A DNA stretch of 15,509 nt. It comes from Deinococcus marmoris. Lineage in GTDB: Bacteria; Deinococcota; Deinococci; Deinococcales; Deinococcaceae. The notes under the pieces were generated by a model. The model searched no databases, had not been told where the DNA came from, and saw only the letters and a program-made list of their open reading frames with translations. The stretch is from assembly GCF_001949125.1 (NCBI RefSeq), contig NZ_MSTI01000110.1:1-15509 (forward strand), read 5' to 3'. Below are positions 1 through 6,837 of this stretch, piece by piece; the stretch's first letter is position 1; each line of letters begins with the position of its first letter. Both the position numbers and the translations under genes were made by a program.

Positions 1-305
1 AATTTCCCGCTTTGTATCAGGGCATCGTGGGCACGCACCACGGTTCGCTGAACCGTGGCCTCATGGACACCCCAGTCCTGGCCGATGTGAAACAACGTGC
101 GGTACTCGCGCCAGAACTCCAGCGTCATCAGGAGTTGCGCTCCCAAAGAGAGTGCAGGTGGCCGTCCAGATTTGACTTTGTTGGCATGGCGTTCTTGCAA
201 CACGGTCTCCATCTCTAGAAATGTTTCGGGGTACACACCAGTGCGACGGCGAAAACTCGTGCGATTTAGCTTCAGGGCCTGGTGATATTTTAGCGTGCCA
301 ACCAT
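1..305 (-). CDS. IS5-like transposase, N-terminal part (partial)
   Basis: This is the amino-terminal ~101 residues of a transposase running off the left edge. It starts at ATG 303-305, just downstream of a purine-rich AGGGG. The product begins MVGTLKYHQALKLNRTSFRR and continues through RRTGVYPETF to a helix-turn-helix region containing LSLGAQLLMTLEFWREYRT, FHIGQDWGVHEATVQRTV. This is the DNA-binding domain (HTH_Tnp_4 type) that precedes the DDE_4 catalytic domain in IS5-family transposases. The catalytic triad would lie outside the window. A shorter start at ATG 210-212 is possible, but the upstream residues fit the family well. The family call comes from motif recognition only. Confidence 0.75.
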   Translation of the reverse strand, partial: MVGTLKYHQALKLNRTSFRRRTGVYPETFLEMETVLQERHANKVKSGRPPALSLGAQLLMTLEFWREYRTLFHIGQDWGVHEATVQRTVVRAHDALIQSGK

Positions 306-339
306 CCCCTACCCTAGCGCACGACTTTCGCAAGAGGTC
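1..339 (-). mobile_element. Partial IS5-like insertion sequence, cut by the left window edge
   Basis: The element is recognised by its transposase (complement of 1-305). Beyond the transposase start, the minus strand ends in GACCTCTTGCGAAAGT (complement of 324-339), which resembles a terminal inverted repeat. It is flanked by TAA at 340-342, matching the TNA target preference of one IS5 subgroup. The other end lies outside the window, so neither the inverted repeat nor the target duplication can be confirmed. The boundary at 339 is inferred. Confidence 0.55.
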
Positions 340-430
340 TAATGAGGATCAGGTGACGCCAGGGGTAGCGCCGCCGCCTGTCTTGAGTTGCTCGAAATCA
401 TCCCTTCCGTCCCCACCTGAAGGAGGCAAC

Positions 431-811
431 GTGGCACGTCAAATCGTCTTCACGCCGAAAGCGGCTTTGCCGCCGCCGACCTACAGCCAGGCGGTTAAAG
501 CTGCTGGCCTGGTGTTCGTCTCCGGCACAGCTCCAACTGATCCTGCAACCGGCGCATTCAAGGGCAGCACCATCCAGGACCAGACCTGGCAATGTCTGAC
601 CAACATCCAGGCCATTCTCGAGGAAGCGGGCAGTTCTTTGGACAAGATCGTCAGTGTGACCGTCGTGCTGGCGGACGAAGACGACTTTGCTGGAATGAAC
701 GAGGAGTGGCTCAGGTGGTTTCCGTCCAATCCGCCCGCCCGCCAGGGGGCCAAGCTGCCTGCGCGGATCCCTGGATTGAAAATCTCCATTGCGGCCATCG
801 CCGAGGCCTGA
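431..811 (+). CDS. RidA (YjgF/YER057c/UK114) family protein
   Basis: This 126-residue protein is the normal length for the RidA family of small trimeric proteins. Members hydrolyse reactive enamine/imine intermediates made by PLP enzymes, or act on related substrates. The start is GTG 431, chosen because AGGAGG sits at 421-426 with ideal spacing; an in-frame ORF upstream runs into insertion-sequence DNA. Visible family features are YSQAVKAAGLVFVSGTAPTD near residues 18-37, the central QCLTNIQAILEEAGSSLDKIVSVTV helix-strand, PPARQGAK, and the closing strand LKISIAAIAEA. An arginine near residue 112 (PARIPG) lies about where the substrate-binding Arg105 of E. coli RidA falls, allowing a one-residue gap. 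It is single-gene and convergent with the AraC regulator. The insertion sequence ends only ~90 bp upstream, so its original promoter may be lost. The family is secure; the exact substrate is unknown. Confidence 0.9.
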   Translation: MARQIVFTPKAALPPPTYSQAVKAAGLVFVSGTAPTDPATGAFKGSTIQDQTWQCLTNIQAILEEAGSSLDKIVSVTVVLADEDDFAGMNEEWLRWFPSNPPARQGAKLPARIPGLKISIAAIAEA

Positions 812-815
812 AACA

Positions 816-833
816 AACGCCGATGAGGGCGTT
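816..833. terminator. Weak hairpin between convergent genes
   Basis: AACGCC (816-821) pairs with GGCGTT (828-833) around a 6-base loop, immediately after the RidA-family stop. No T-run follows on the plus strand. A run of six T on the minus strand (complement of about 882-888) follows the AraC gene end but has no convincing stem. At best this is a weak or bidirectional terminator. Confidence 0.25.
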
Positions 834-897
834 GGTCCGTGACGTTGCCCAGGCTGGAGACGCGGGTGGGAACGGGTCTTGAAAAAACACGGCGCGC

Positions 898-1779
898 TCA
901 GACCGGTGAACCCGGTGACCCCTGGGAAGCGGGTGACCAGTCACTCCTCTCCCGACGTGCGGTGTCCACCACCCCCGTCAGCGAGAACGCGGGGCGGCTG
1001 GTGTCCAGCTTGACGTACTCCCCGAATCCGCGCGGCGTCATGGCCGACATGGCCCTGAATTCGCGCGTCAGATGTGCCTGATCAGCGTAGCCCAGCTCAT
1101 AGGCGAGCTGCGCCAGCGAAACATTCGGGTCACGCCACAGCCGGTTGTGAACTTCCTCGAAGCGGATCAGGCGGGCCAGCGTCTTGGCATTGATGCCCAC
1201 CTCCCGCACGAATTTGCGCTCCAGTTGCCGCTGACTCAGGTTGAATTGCTCGGCCAGCGCGCCGATGCGAACCTGTCCCAGACTGGAATACAGCGAACCG
1301 GCAGCCCTGGCCCCGGCTCCCGGTTCGCTGCCCCGCTCTGAGAGCAGGCCCAGCAGCCAGTCCTCCACCAGTTGGCGGGCTTCCTCCCAGGCGTCCAGGC
1401 GCAGCAGGGCCGTGACGGCGCGGGTGAGCAACGGATGCTTCAGGCCCAGGTCCATGCTGGACACGCTGACATCCCAGCCGAACAGTTGCCGCGCCGCCCA
1501 GGGCAGCAGTTCCACGCCCAGCGCTTTGGTGGAGCCAATCGAGACGGCCCGCTGAGGACTGAGCGTCAGGCCGGTCAGTGAGGCGGCGGGCATCACTTCC
1601 AACCCGCCGCCCAGCATGGAGCCGCGCCAGGTTTCCCCAGCGTAAAAGGTCAGGCGGATCAGGCGTTCAGGCAGAAAGCGGTGTTCCTCCTGCCCTTCTC
1701 CGTGGAACTCGTCCACCTGCCAGTACGCCCGCACCAGATGGCGCAGGCGGGCGTCGGGCAGGAATTCCACGTAATGCAC
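898..1779 (-). CDS. AraC-family transcriptional regulator
   Basis: This 293-residue regulator begins at GTG 1777-1779, with a GAGG 6-9 bases upstream. The N-terminal ~150 residues ([19 protein letters not shown], then a PERLIRLTF stretch and a [15 protein letters not shown] stretch) resemble the DUF6597 sensor-like domain often fused to AraC DNA-binding domains. The C-terminal double helix-turn-helix spans about residues 170-255: helix-turn-helix 1 is [19 protein letters not shown] and helix-turn-helix 2 is [21 protein letters not shown], followed by the typical MTPRGF. A tail of ~40 residues after that motif is poorly conserved in character. It is convergent with the RidA-family gene and divergent from the ArsR operon, with a 471-bp gap between. 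The ligand and targets cannot be read from the sequence. Confidence 0.9.
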   Translation of the reverse strand: MHYVEFLPDARLRHLVRAYWQVDEFHGEGQEEHRFLPERLIRLTFYAGETWRGSMLGGGLEVMPAASLTGLTLSPQRAVSIGSTKALGVELLPWAARQLFGWDVSVSSMDLGLKHPLLTRAVTALLRLDAWEEARQLVEDWLLGLLSERGSEPGAGARAAGSLYSSLGQVRIGALAEQFNLSQRQLERKFVREVGINAKTLARLIRFEEVHNRLWRDPNVSLAQLAYELGYADQAHLTREFRAMSAMTPRGFGEYVKLDTSRPAFSLTGVVDTARRERSDWSPASQGSPGSPV

Positions 1780-2180
1780 GCCTCAACTGTGGCAGAGGCG
1801 GGGCCGGGGCGCATCCGCCATCAGGCCAGGGGCCGGGATGTCGCCTTTGTTCAAGACAAGGGGAGGCAAAGCCTGGTGAGCGGGCATTTCGTCTGGGAGC
1901 GGAGGGACGGACACGAACATCTTTGAGTAAAAAGGCGGATGGCCCCAACTGGGAAGGAGGCGAGTGCCAGTTGGCGCAGCCTTAAAGTGGCCCAGGTCCT
2001 CATGATGGACGCCCTCCCCCTTGGCTGAAAAGGAGAACTCAGTGGCCTCATGCCCAAGCAGTCCGCCTTCTGTGTTCGGACGATCTAGGCCACCTGCGAC
2101 ATGGCCTGACCCGGCGTAATCAAGAGCAATGGGACTTGAACGTGCCCTGCCCTTACACCTGCTCTACCTCATAATATGTC
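1780..2180. other. Intergenic region between divergent regulators
   Basis: I found no convincing gene here; open frames are short, have no ribosome site and show no family signature. It holds a modest inverted repeat, AACTGG/CCAGTT (about 1948-1973, loop ~14), and becomes AT-rich towards 2165 where the ArsR promoter begins. A minus-strand promoter for the AraC gene must lie here, but I could not pick out convincing -35/-10 boxes. Confidence 0.5.
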
Positions 2181-2210
2181 TTGACAAGAATATTCTTAAT
2201 ATGGAATAAT
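2181..2210 (+). promoter_or_regulatory. Promoter with palindromic operator for the arsR-SRPBCC operon
   Basis: A perfect -35 box TTGACA (2181-2186) is followed 18 bp later by AATAAT (2205-2210), a 5/6 match to the -10 consensus. Between them lies a perfect 12-bp palindrome AAGAATATTCTT (2186-2197), overlapping the -35 by one base; CTTGACAAG at 2180-2188 is a second short dyad over the -35. This AT-rich, spacer-located dyad is where an ArsR-type repressor would be expected to bind, so autoregulation by the next gene is likely. The boxes and dyad are seen directly; the operator role is inferred. Confidence 0.7.
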
Positions 2211-2250
2211 AGAATCACTCAGGCAGGACAGGAGGTGATGAGATTAACCC

Positions 2251-2607
2251 TTGAACACCGCTACTTTTCACGCCCTCGCTGATCCACAGCGCTTTCAGAT
2301 GGTAGAGCTGCTGCGCCGTGAACCGCTGACGGTGGGTGAGATCGCCGTCCGCCTGAACATGCGGCAGCCGCAGACCTCCAAACATCTGCGGGTGCTGAGT
2401 GACGCCGGAATCATTGACGTGCAGGCCAGCGCCAACCGCCGCATCTGTCACCTGCGGCCCGAAGCTTTCCAGGAACTGGACGACTGGCTCGCCCGTTACC
2501 GGCAACTGTGGCAGGAACGCTTCGACAATCTGGACGATTACCTGCAAAAACTTCAGGAACCGCAACCGCAAGACGCCCCCTCAACCGAATCAGGAGACAT
2601 ATCATGA
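2251..2607 (+). CDS. ArsR-family winged-helix repressor (SdpR-like, no metal site)
   Basis: This 118-residue repressor starts at TTG 2251, since an in-frame stop (TAA 2245-2247) rules out anything longer. The ribosome site AGGAGGTGAT (2230-2239) is very strong but sits unusually far upstream. ATG 2238 and GTG 2235 are in another frame. The winged helix-turn-helix is clear: FHALADPQRFQMVELLRREP, then LTVGEIAVRLNMRQPQTSKH with the recognition helix PQTSKHLRVLSDAGI near residues 40-55, and a beta-wing IIDVQASANRRICHLRP. There is no CxC metal-binding motif, so it is unlikely to sense arsenic or other metals. This subgroup commonly sits beside SRPBCC/AHSA1 genes, as here: its stop overlaps the next start (ATGA at 2604-2607). 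It is likely an autorepressor acting at 2186-2197. Confidence 0.9.
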   Translation: MNTATFHALADPQRFQMVELLRREPLTVGEIAVRLNMRQPQTSKHLRVLSDAGIIDVQASANRRICHLRPEAFQELDDWLARYRQLWQERFDNLDDYLQKLQEPQPQDAPSTESGDIS

Positions 2608-3128
2608 CCAGTGCTCTGCCCGCCATGACTTCAAGAGTGGAGAATGAAAAGGAACTTGTTCTGGAGCGCACTTTCAGCGCACCTCGCGCCCTGGTCTTCG
2701 AGGCGTTTACAACGGCTGAACATCTGCGCCAGTGGTGGGGGCCGCGCGGCTGGGACATCACGCACTGCACGGTGGACCTGCGCCCCGGCGGCAGATGGCA
2801 CTACTGCATGACGTGCATGGACCAGGAGCAGGGAGACTTCTACGGCATGGAATCGTGGGGACTGGCCGTCTACGACGAGATTGAGGCCCCCGAACGGCTG
2901 GTCTACACGGACTATTTCTCGGATGCCGGCGGAGAAGTCAATGCCGAGATGCCTTCGTCCCAGACCACGCTGACCTTTGAGGAGGTTGGGGAGGGCACGC
3001 GGGTCATCAGCCGCTCCGTGTACGGCACTGAGGGCGCGCTGAAGACTGTGATGGATATGGGGATGCTCCAGGGCGTCACGCAGACCTGGGACCGATTGGC
3101 CGAACATCTGGCGGCGCAGGGCGGCTAA
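2604..3128 (+). CDS. SRPBCC/AHSA1-family (START-like) protein
   Basis: This 174-residue protein is translationally coupled to the ArsR gene through a 4-base overlap; the ribosome site is AGGAG at 2592-2596. Family features are ELVLERTFSAPRALVFEAFT near residues 17-36, the diagnostic HLRQWWGPRGW around 40-50, VDLRPGGRWHYCM around 57-69, YTDYF around 101-105, a TTLTFEEVGEGTRV strand around 121-134, and a C-terminal helix with QGVTQTWDRLAEHL. These proteins have a helix-grip fold with a hydrophobic cavity and bind or act on small hydrophobic ligands; many members have no known ligand. In ArsR-SRPBCC pairs the SRPBCC gene is the regulated target. Cysteines in HYCMTCM are notable but form no recognised metal motif. 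A strong terminator follows. Confidence 0.88.
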   Translation: MTSALPAMTSRVENEKELVLERTFSAPRALVFEAFTTAEHLRQWWGPRGWDITHCTVDLRPGGRWHYCMTCMDQEQGDFYGMESWGLAVYDEIEAPERLVYTDYFSDAGGEVNAEMPSSQTTLTFEEVGEGTRVISRSVYGTEGALKTVMDMGMLQGVTQTWDRLAEHLAAQGG

Positions 3129-3139
3129 ATCCTACAACC

Positions 3140-3170
3140 AGACCGCCCCAGTACGTTCGTGGGGCGGTCT
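3140..3170 (+). terminator. Rho-independent terminator of the arsR-SRPBCC operon
   Basis: AGACCGCCCC (3140-3149) pairs perfectly with GGGGCGGTCT (3161-3170), a 10-bp stem with an 11-base loop, followed by TCTG. It lies 12 bp after the SRPBCC stop and isolates this operon from the cassette downstream. The T-tract is short, but the stem is very stable. Confidence 0.8.
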
Positions 3171-3204
3171 TCTGCCGCGTTTGCTTTCCAGTCGAGCTGA
3201 GGCC

Positions 3205-3244
3205 AATCCGTCAGATTGCTGGCATGGTTGCAATTCGACGGATT
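3205..3244. repeat. 15-bp interrupted inverted repeat upstream of the enzyme cassette
   Basis: Two nested arms, AATCCGTC (3205-3212) with GACGGATT (3237-3244) and ATTGC (3215-3219) with GCAAT (3230-3234), share one dyad axis around a 10-base loop. Of 15 opposed positions, 13 are complementary; one of the other two would be a G-U pair in RNA. The right arm overlaps TTGCAA (3228-3233), a possible weak -35 box. The structure could be an operator, an RNA hairpin or the trace of a small mobile element. Confidence 0.6.
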
Positions 3245-3380
3245 CTGTTTTAAGCTAAATCCAGTAAAAGAATATGGTTACAGTAAGGCAGCTCGGGCGA
3301 TGGCCCGCGCCAAGTCTTTCTCATGCCTGCGCGTCTCAGAGAACTGATCAGGCGTATTCAGACCACAGGAGGCATCACGG

Positions 3381-3932
3381 ATGGGCAAGGTTTTTCTCGA
3401 TCTCGCCGTTTCACTCGATGGGTTTGTCAGCGGGCCGGGCGGTGGGGATGACGGGTTGCATGACTGGTATTTTGCCGAATTTGGCGCTGCCAAGGACATC
3501 AAGCGCGAACTGCTGGACCGGATCGGCGCGATGATCCTGGGGCATACCGCCTTCGGAACCGCCCCCGACGGCTTCGACACCGAATATAAGGTGCCGCACT
3601 TCATCCTGACCCACACGTCGCTGCCTGGCGTGGAGCGCGGCGGGGCCACCTTTACCTTCGTCACAGACGGAGTTGAGAGCGCACTGGCCCAGGCCCGCAC
3701 GGCTGCCGGGGAAAAGGACATCTGCGTGGCAGGCGGCGCCCAGACCGCTCAGGCGTTCCTGAAATCTGGACTGCTGGACGAACTTCAGCTTCATGTCGCC
3801 CCGTTCTTGCTGGGCGGCGGGCTGCGCCTGTTCGGTGATCTGGGCGAGATGACGCGTCTGGAACGGGTGCGGGTGGTGGAGTCCGCTCACGCCACCCACC
3901 TGACCTATCAATTCAAGGAGGAACAGACATGA
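3381..3932 (+). CDS. Dihydrofolate reductase-like protein (RibD C-terminal family), first copy
   Basis: This 183-residue protein starts at ATG 3381 with AGGAGG at 3367-3372. It has the RibD C-terminal/DHFR fold signature: the first strand KVFLDLAVSLDGFVSG, then IGAMILGHTAFGT near residues 48-60, PHFILTHTS, a nucleotide-binding DICVAGGAQTAQAFLKSGLLDEL near 113-135, and HVAPFLLGGGLRLFGD. Such small stand-alone proteins are NADPH-dependent reductase-like, with substrates unknown in most cases; they are not the folate enzyme FolA. It opens the long co-directional cassette, and its stop overlaps the hydrolase start (ATGA). It is the first of three family members in this block. Confidence 0.88.
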   Translation: MGKVFLDLAVSLDGFVSGPGGGDDGLHDWYFAEFGAAKDIKRELLDRIGAMILGHTAFGTAPDGFDTEYKVPHFILTHTSLPGVERGGATFTFVTDGVESALAQARTAAGEKDICVAGGAQTAQAFLKSGLLDELQLHVAPFLLGGGLRLFGDLGEMTRLERVRVVESAHATHLTYQFKEEQT

Positions 3933-4735
3933 CCCAGGGAAGCTACGCCCACGTCAACGGCCTGGAGTTGTACTACGAAATTCACGGCAGCGGCGCGCCC
4001 CTGATCCTGCTGCACGGCGGATTCGGCTCGGCGGGGATGTTTGGTGAGCTGTTGCCCCAGATCGGCGCAGGGCGTCAGGTCATCCTGGTGGATTTGCAGG
4101 GGCACGGGCGCACTGCCGATATTGACCGTCCACTGTCGATGCAGGAGATGGCCGACGATGTGGCCGGCCTGATCGGGCAGCTTGGCTTGGGCCAGGCCGA
4201 TGTGATGGGCTACTCGATGGGCGGGGCGGTAGCGCTGCAAACCGCCATTCGCCATCCAGCCGTGGTTCGCAAACTGGTGATCGTGTCTTCCGCCTTCAGG
4301 TCAGAGGGCTGGTTTCCCGGCGTGCGCGCGGACATGGCGCAAATAGGCGCGCACACGGCGCAGACCATGCTCGACACGCCGATGTACCACCTGTATGCCA
4401 GCACTGCGCCCAGACCAGGCGACTGGCCGACGCTGTGGGCCAAGATGGGTGACCTGATGCGCCAGGGCTATGACTGGAGCCAGGAGGTGGCTGCCCTGAA
4501 GGTGCCCACCCTGTTCATGGCTGGGGACGCCGACAGCATCAGTCCGCAGCACGCCGCCGAATTCTTCTCACTGCTGGACGGCGGCAAGCGTGACGGCGTA
4601 TGGGACGGTTCGGGCATGACCCCACACCGCCTGGCGATCCTGCCCGCCACCACGCACTACAACAGCGTCGACTCGCCGCTGCTGGCCCCCGTGGTCACGT
4701 CGTTTCTGGACGCACCGCTGCCCGCCAGCCGTTGA
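3929..4735 (+). CDS. Alpha/beta hydrolase-fold protein
   Basis: This 268-residue protein starts at ATG 3929, overlapping the previous stop; AGGAGG lies at 3917-3922. It carries the complete fold signature: the oxyanion loop LLHGGFGS near residues 27-34, the strand VILVDLQGHGRT, the nucleophile elbow GYSMGG with Ser96, an acid in MAGDADSIS (Asp200 or Asp202), and the catalytic His243 in LPATTHYN. The lid region (~125-185) is rich in Met, His and Trp. There is no signal peptide, so it is cytoplasmic. It could be an esterase, lactonase, C-C hydrolase or non-haem peroxidase-like protein; motifs alone cannot separate these. It sits between two DHFR-like genes, which suggests a shared small-molecule role. 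Confidence 0.9.
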   Translation: MTQGSYAHVNGLELYYEIHGSGAPLILLHGGFGSAGMFGELLPQIGAGRQVILVDLQGHGRTADIDRPLSMQEMADDVAGLIGQLGLGQADVMGYSMGGAVALQTAIRHPAVVRKLVIVSSAFRSEGWFPGVRADMAQIGAHTAQTMLDTPMYHLYASTAPRPGDWPTLWAKMGDLMRQGYDWSQEVAALKVPTLFMAGDADSISPQHAAEFFSLLDGGKRDGVWDGSGMTPHRLAILPATTHYNSVDSPLLAPVVTSFLDAPLPASR

Positions 4736-4780
4736 GCGGCGGCCTCCCTCTGCCCCCTTCCGAGGCCAGGAGAACTGAAC

Positions 4781-5329
4781 ATGCGAAGAATTGTCGTGAC
4801 GGAATTTCTGACGCTCGACGGTGTGATGGAAGAACCCACCCCGTGGCAGAGCGGGTACGCCGATCCCGAAAGCGGCCAGTTCAAGCGCAACGAACTGTTT
4901 GGGGCTGACGCCCTGCTGCTGGGCCGCGTGACTTACGAGGGCTTCGCGGCCTACTGGCCGGCGGCCACCGATACTGGGGAGTTCGGGGAACGGATGAACA
5001 GCCTGCCCAAATATGTCGTCTCCGGCAAGCTGGAAGAGGCCACCTGGAACAACGCCCACATCATCTCGCAGAACGTCGCGCAGGACATTGCCCACCTGAA
5101 ACAGCAGGCGGGTGGGGACATTCTGGTCTACGGCAGCGGTGAACTCGTCCGGTTTCTGCTGATGCATGGCCTGGTGGATCAGATGAATCTGCTGGTCTAT
5201 CCCGTCGTGCTGGGGCAAGGCAAGCGGCTCTTCGGCGAGGGGGAGATTCTGGGCCTGTCTCTCGCCGGCACCCAGACCTTCAGCTCGGGTGTGGTGCGGC
5301 TGACCTACACGCTGGATGGCAGGCCATGA
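4781..5329 (+). CDS. Dihydrofolate reductase-like protein (RibD C-terminal family), second copy
   Basis: This 182-residue protein has AGGAGA at 4768-4773 before ATG 4781. Family features are RRIVVTEFLTLDGVMEEP at the start, GADALLLGRVTYEGFAAYWP near residues 41-60, PKYVVSGKLEEATWNN near 76-91, GGDILVYGSGELVRFLLMHG near 111-130 and PVVLGQGKRLFGEG near 141-154. It resembles the third copy (6838-7419) more than the first: both have the GRxxYxxxxxYWP and LEEATWNN/LERADWNN features. A 6-bp inverted repeat GGCCTC/GAGGCC (4741-4746/4762-4767) precedes its ribosome site. Its stop overlaps the YdeI gene start (ATGA at 5326). Confidence 0.9.
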   Translation: MRRIVVTEFLTLDGVMEEPTPWQSGYADPESGQFKRNELFGADALLLGRVTYEGFAAYWPAATDTGEFGERMNSLPKYVVSGKLEEATWNNAHIISQNVAQDIAHLKQQAGGDILVYGSGELVRFLLMHGLVDQMNLLVYPVVLGQGKRLFGEGEILGLSLAGTQTFSSGVVRLTYTLDGRP

Positions 5330-5781
5330 GCGGCCCCGTCACCTTCCAGACCACGCTGCTGCTGGGCGGCAAGACCGCCACCGGCCTGGAAGTCCCGCCA
5401 GATGTGGTAGAGCGCTTCGGCGCGGGCAAGAAGCCTGCGGTGCGTGTCACTTTGGGCGGGTATTCGTACCGCAGCATTGTTGCCGTGCTGGGCGGCAAGT
5501 TCATGATTCCAGTCAGCGCCGAACACCGCGCCGGGGCGGGCGTTGAGGCTGGAGACGTGGTGGAGGTGACGCTGGAACTGGACACTGAACCCCGCGAAGT
5601 GACCGTGCCGGAGGATTTGCAAGCCGCGTTAGACCAGAACCCAGCGGCCCGGCAGCGCTTCGCCGCCCTGTCCTATAGCCGTCAGCGGCAGCACGTCTTG
5701 ATGGTGGAAGGGGCCAGAACGCCCGAAACCCGTGGGCGACGGTTGGCTGGGGTCATTCAGAAGCTTCTGGAGGTGGTCTGA
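5326..5781 (+). CDS. YdeI/OmdA-family protein with DUF1905 domain
   Basis: This 151-residue protein has two parts. The N-terminal beta-rich domain (residues ~5-92: VTFQTTLLLGGKTATGLEVP, then VTLGGYSYRSIVAVLGGKFMIPVS and AGDVVEVTLELD) matches DUF1905. The C-terminal helical domain (~98-150: LQAALDQNPAARQRFAALSY, then VEGARTPETRGRRLAGVIQKL) matches the bacteriocin-protection/YdeI (OmdA) motif; the variant of A-K-x-x-E-T-R-x-R-R is nearly canonical. Members have been linked to antimicrobial-peptide or osmotic stress resistance in a few bacteria, but the molecular function is not established. It is tightly coupled on both sides: a 4-base overlap upstream and 1 base between its stop and the next ATG. 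Confidence 0.85.
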   Translation: MSGPVTFQTTLLLGGKTATGLEVPPDVVERFGAGKKPAVRVTLGGYSYRSIVAVLGGKFMIPVSAEHRAGAGVEAGDVVEVTLELDTEPREVTVPEDLQAALDQNPAARQRFAALSYSRQRQHVLMVEGARTPETRGRRLAGVIQKLLEVV

Positions 5782-5782
5782 C

Positions 5783-6256
5783 ATGCTGAAAGGCAAACGC
5801 GCGAAATATGAAACGCACCTGTTCCAGACTGGGTCATATCACGAATTGCTGGGGCGACTGGACCATCTTTCGCCAGCCAGCCAGCGCCGCTGGGGCCAGA
5901 TGGACGTGGCGCAGATGCTGGCGCATGTGGCCCTGAATCTGGAACGGGCGATGTCCGACAAGCCAGTGACCCAGACCGTGCTGGGGCGCATCTTCGGCCC
6001 CTTCGTCAAACGGAAAATACTGGCCGAGGGCCTGTCCAAAAACACCCCAACTGCCCCCTCGTACAAAATCTCCGACGAACACCAGTTCCAGCGCGAACAG
6101 CAGGCGGCGCAGACTCAGCTCCAGCGCTTTTTCGAGGGGGCCGAGCGCGGGGCCACCCGGCAGCCTCACCCTTTCTTTGGCCGCATGACGCCGCATGAAT
6201 GGGCGCGGCTGCAATACCTTCATCTGGATCATCACCTGAAACAGTTCGGCGTGTAG
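5783..6256 (+). CDS. DUF1569 (DinB-like four-helix) protein
   Basis: This 157-residue protein uses ATG 5783, one base after the previous stop, with GGAGG at 5769-5773. Longer in-frame starts would lie inside the upstream gene. It matches DUF1569 along its length: RRWGQMDVAQMLAHVALNLE, LGRIFGPFVKRKIL, NTPTAPSYKISDEHQFQREQ, and a C-terminal HPFFGRMTPHEWARLQYLHL, DHHLKQFGV. The histidines in MLAHV and YLHLDHHLKQF occupy the places where DinB-superfamily proteins bind metal. Related DinB-like proteins include thiol transferases (bacillithiol, mycothiol) and metal-dependent hydrolases, but this member's activity is unknown. It is a cytoplasmic member of the operon. Confidence 0.87.
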   Translation: MLKGKRAKYETHLFQTGSYHELLGRLDHLSPASQRRWGQMDVAQMLAHVALNLERAMSDKPVTQTVLGRIFGPFVKRKILAEGLSKNTPTAPSYKISDEHQFQREQQAAQTQLQRFFEGAERGATRQPHPFFGRMTPHEWARLQYLHLDHHLKQFGV

Positions 6257-6287
6257 GTCCGAATCTTTCGTCCCAGAAAGGAGAACC

Positions 6288-6836
6288 ATGTCGTATCAGG
6301 CGTATCTGGACACCGTCAAAGCGCAGACCGGCAAGACCGTCGGCGATTTCCGCGAACTGGCCGAGGCAAAAGGCATCGACAAACACGGCGAGATCGTGAA
6401 GTGGCTTAAGGGCGAGTTTGGACTGGGTCACGGCCACGCCACTGCTGTCGCGGGCGCGTTGCTCAGGCCGGACGCGTTCAAAACGCCCAAGGCCGAGAAG
6501 GTAGACGCCGTATTCAGCGGCAAGAAAGCGGTCTGGAAAGACACGTACGAGTCGCTGTTAGAAGCGGTAAAGGGTCTTGGCGAGGACATAGACATCGCGC
6601 CCACCGACAGCTATGTCAGCCTGCGGCGCGGCGGCAGGAAGTTCGCCATCGTGCAGCCCACGTCTGAGCGGCTGGACATCGGCATCAAACGCAAGGGCGT
6701 GGACGCCACGGAGCGCTTTGAGGCGGCGGGCAACTGGAACAGCATGGTCACGCACCGCGTCCGCATCACGGAGCCAGACCGGGTGGACGCCGAGGTGCTG
6801 GAGTGGCTCAGGGCGGCCTACGAGGGAGGAACCTAA
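6288..6836 (+). CDS. DUF4287 plus DUF5655 two-domain protein
   Basis: This 182-residue protein starts at ATG 6288 with AAAGGAGAA at 6277-6285. The N-terminal ~65 residues (SYQAYLDTVKAQTGKTVGDF, ELAEAKGIDKHGEIVKWLKG, FGLGHGHATAVAGAL) match DUF4287, a small helical domain with helix-hairpin-like character. The rest (VFSGKKAVWKDTYESLLEAV, then ITP-like IDIAPTDSYVSLRRGGRKFA and TERFEAAGNWNSMVTHRVRI) matches DUF5655, named for its resemblance to predicted transport or nucleotide-binding proteins. The pairing is common, but its function is unknown. It is 31 bp after the DUF1569 gene and 1 bp before the third DHFR-like gene. Confidence 0.85.
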   Translation: MSYQAYLDTVKAQTGKTVGDFRELAEAKGIDKHGEIVKWLKGEFGLGHGHATAVAGALLRPDAFKTPKAEKVDAVFSGKKAVWKDTYESLLEAVKGLGEDIDIAPTDSYVSLRRGGRKFAIVQPTSERLDIGIKRKGVDATERFEAAGNWNSMVTHRVRITEPDRVDAEVLEWLRAAYEGGT

Positions 6837-6837
6837 A

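Noticed and set aside
2251..2607. ArsR protein as an arsenic or metal sensor with an arsenic operon
   Set aside because: No cysteine metal-binding motif is present and no arsenic resistance genes are nearby.
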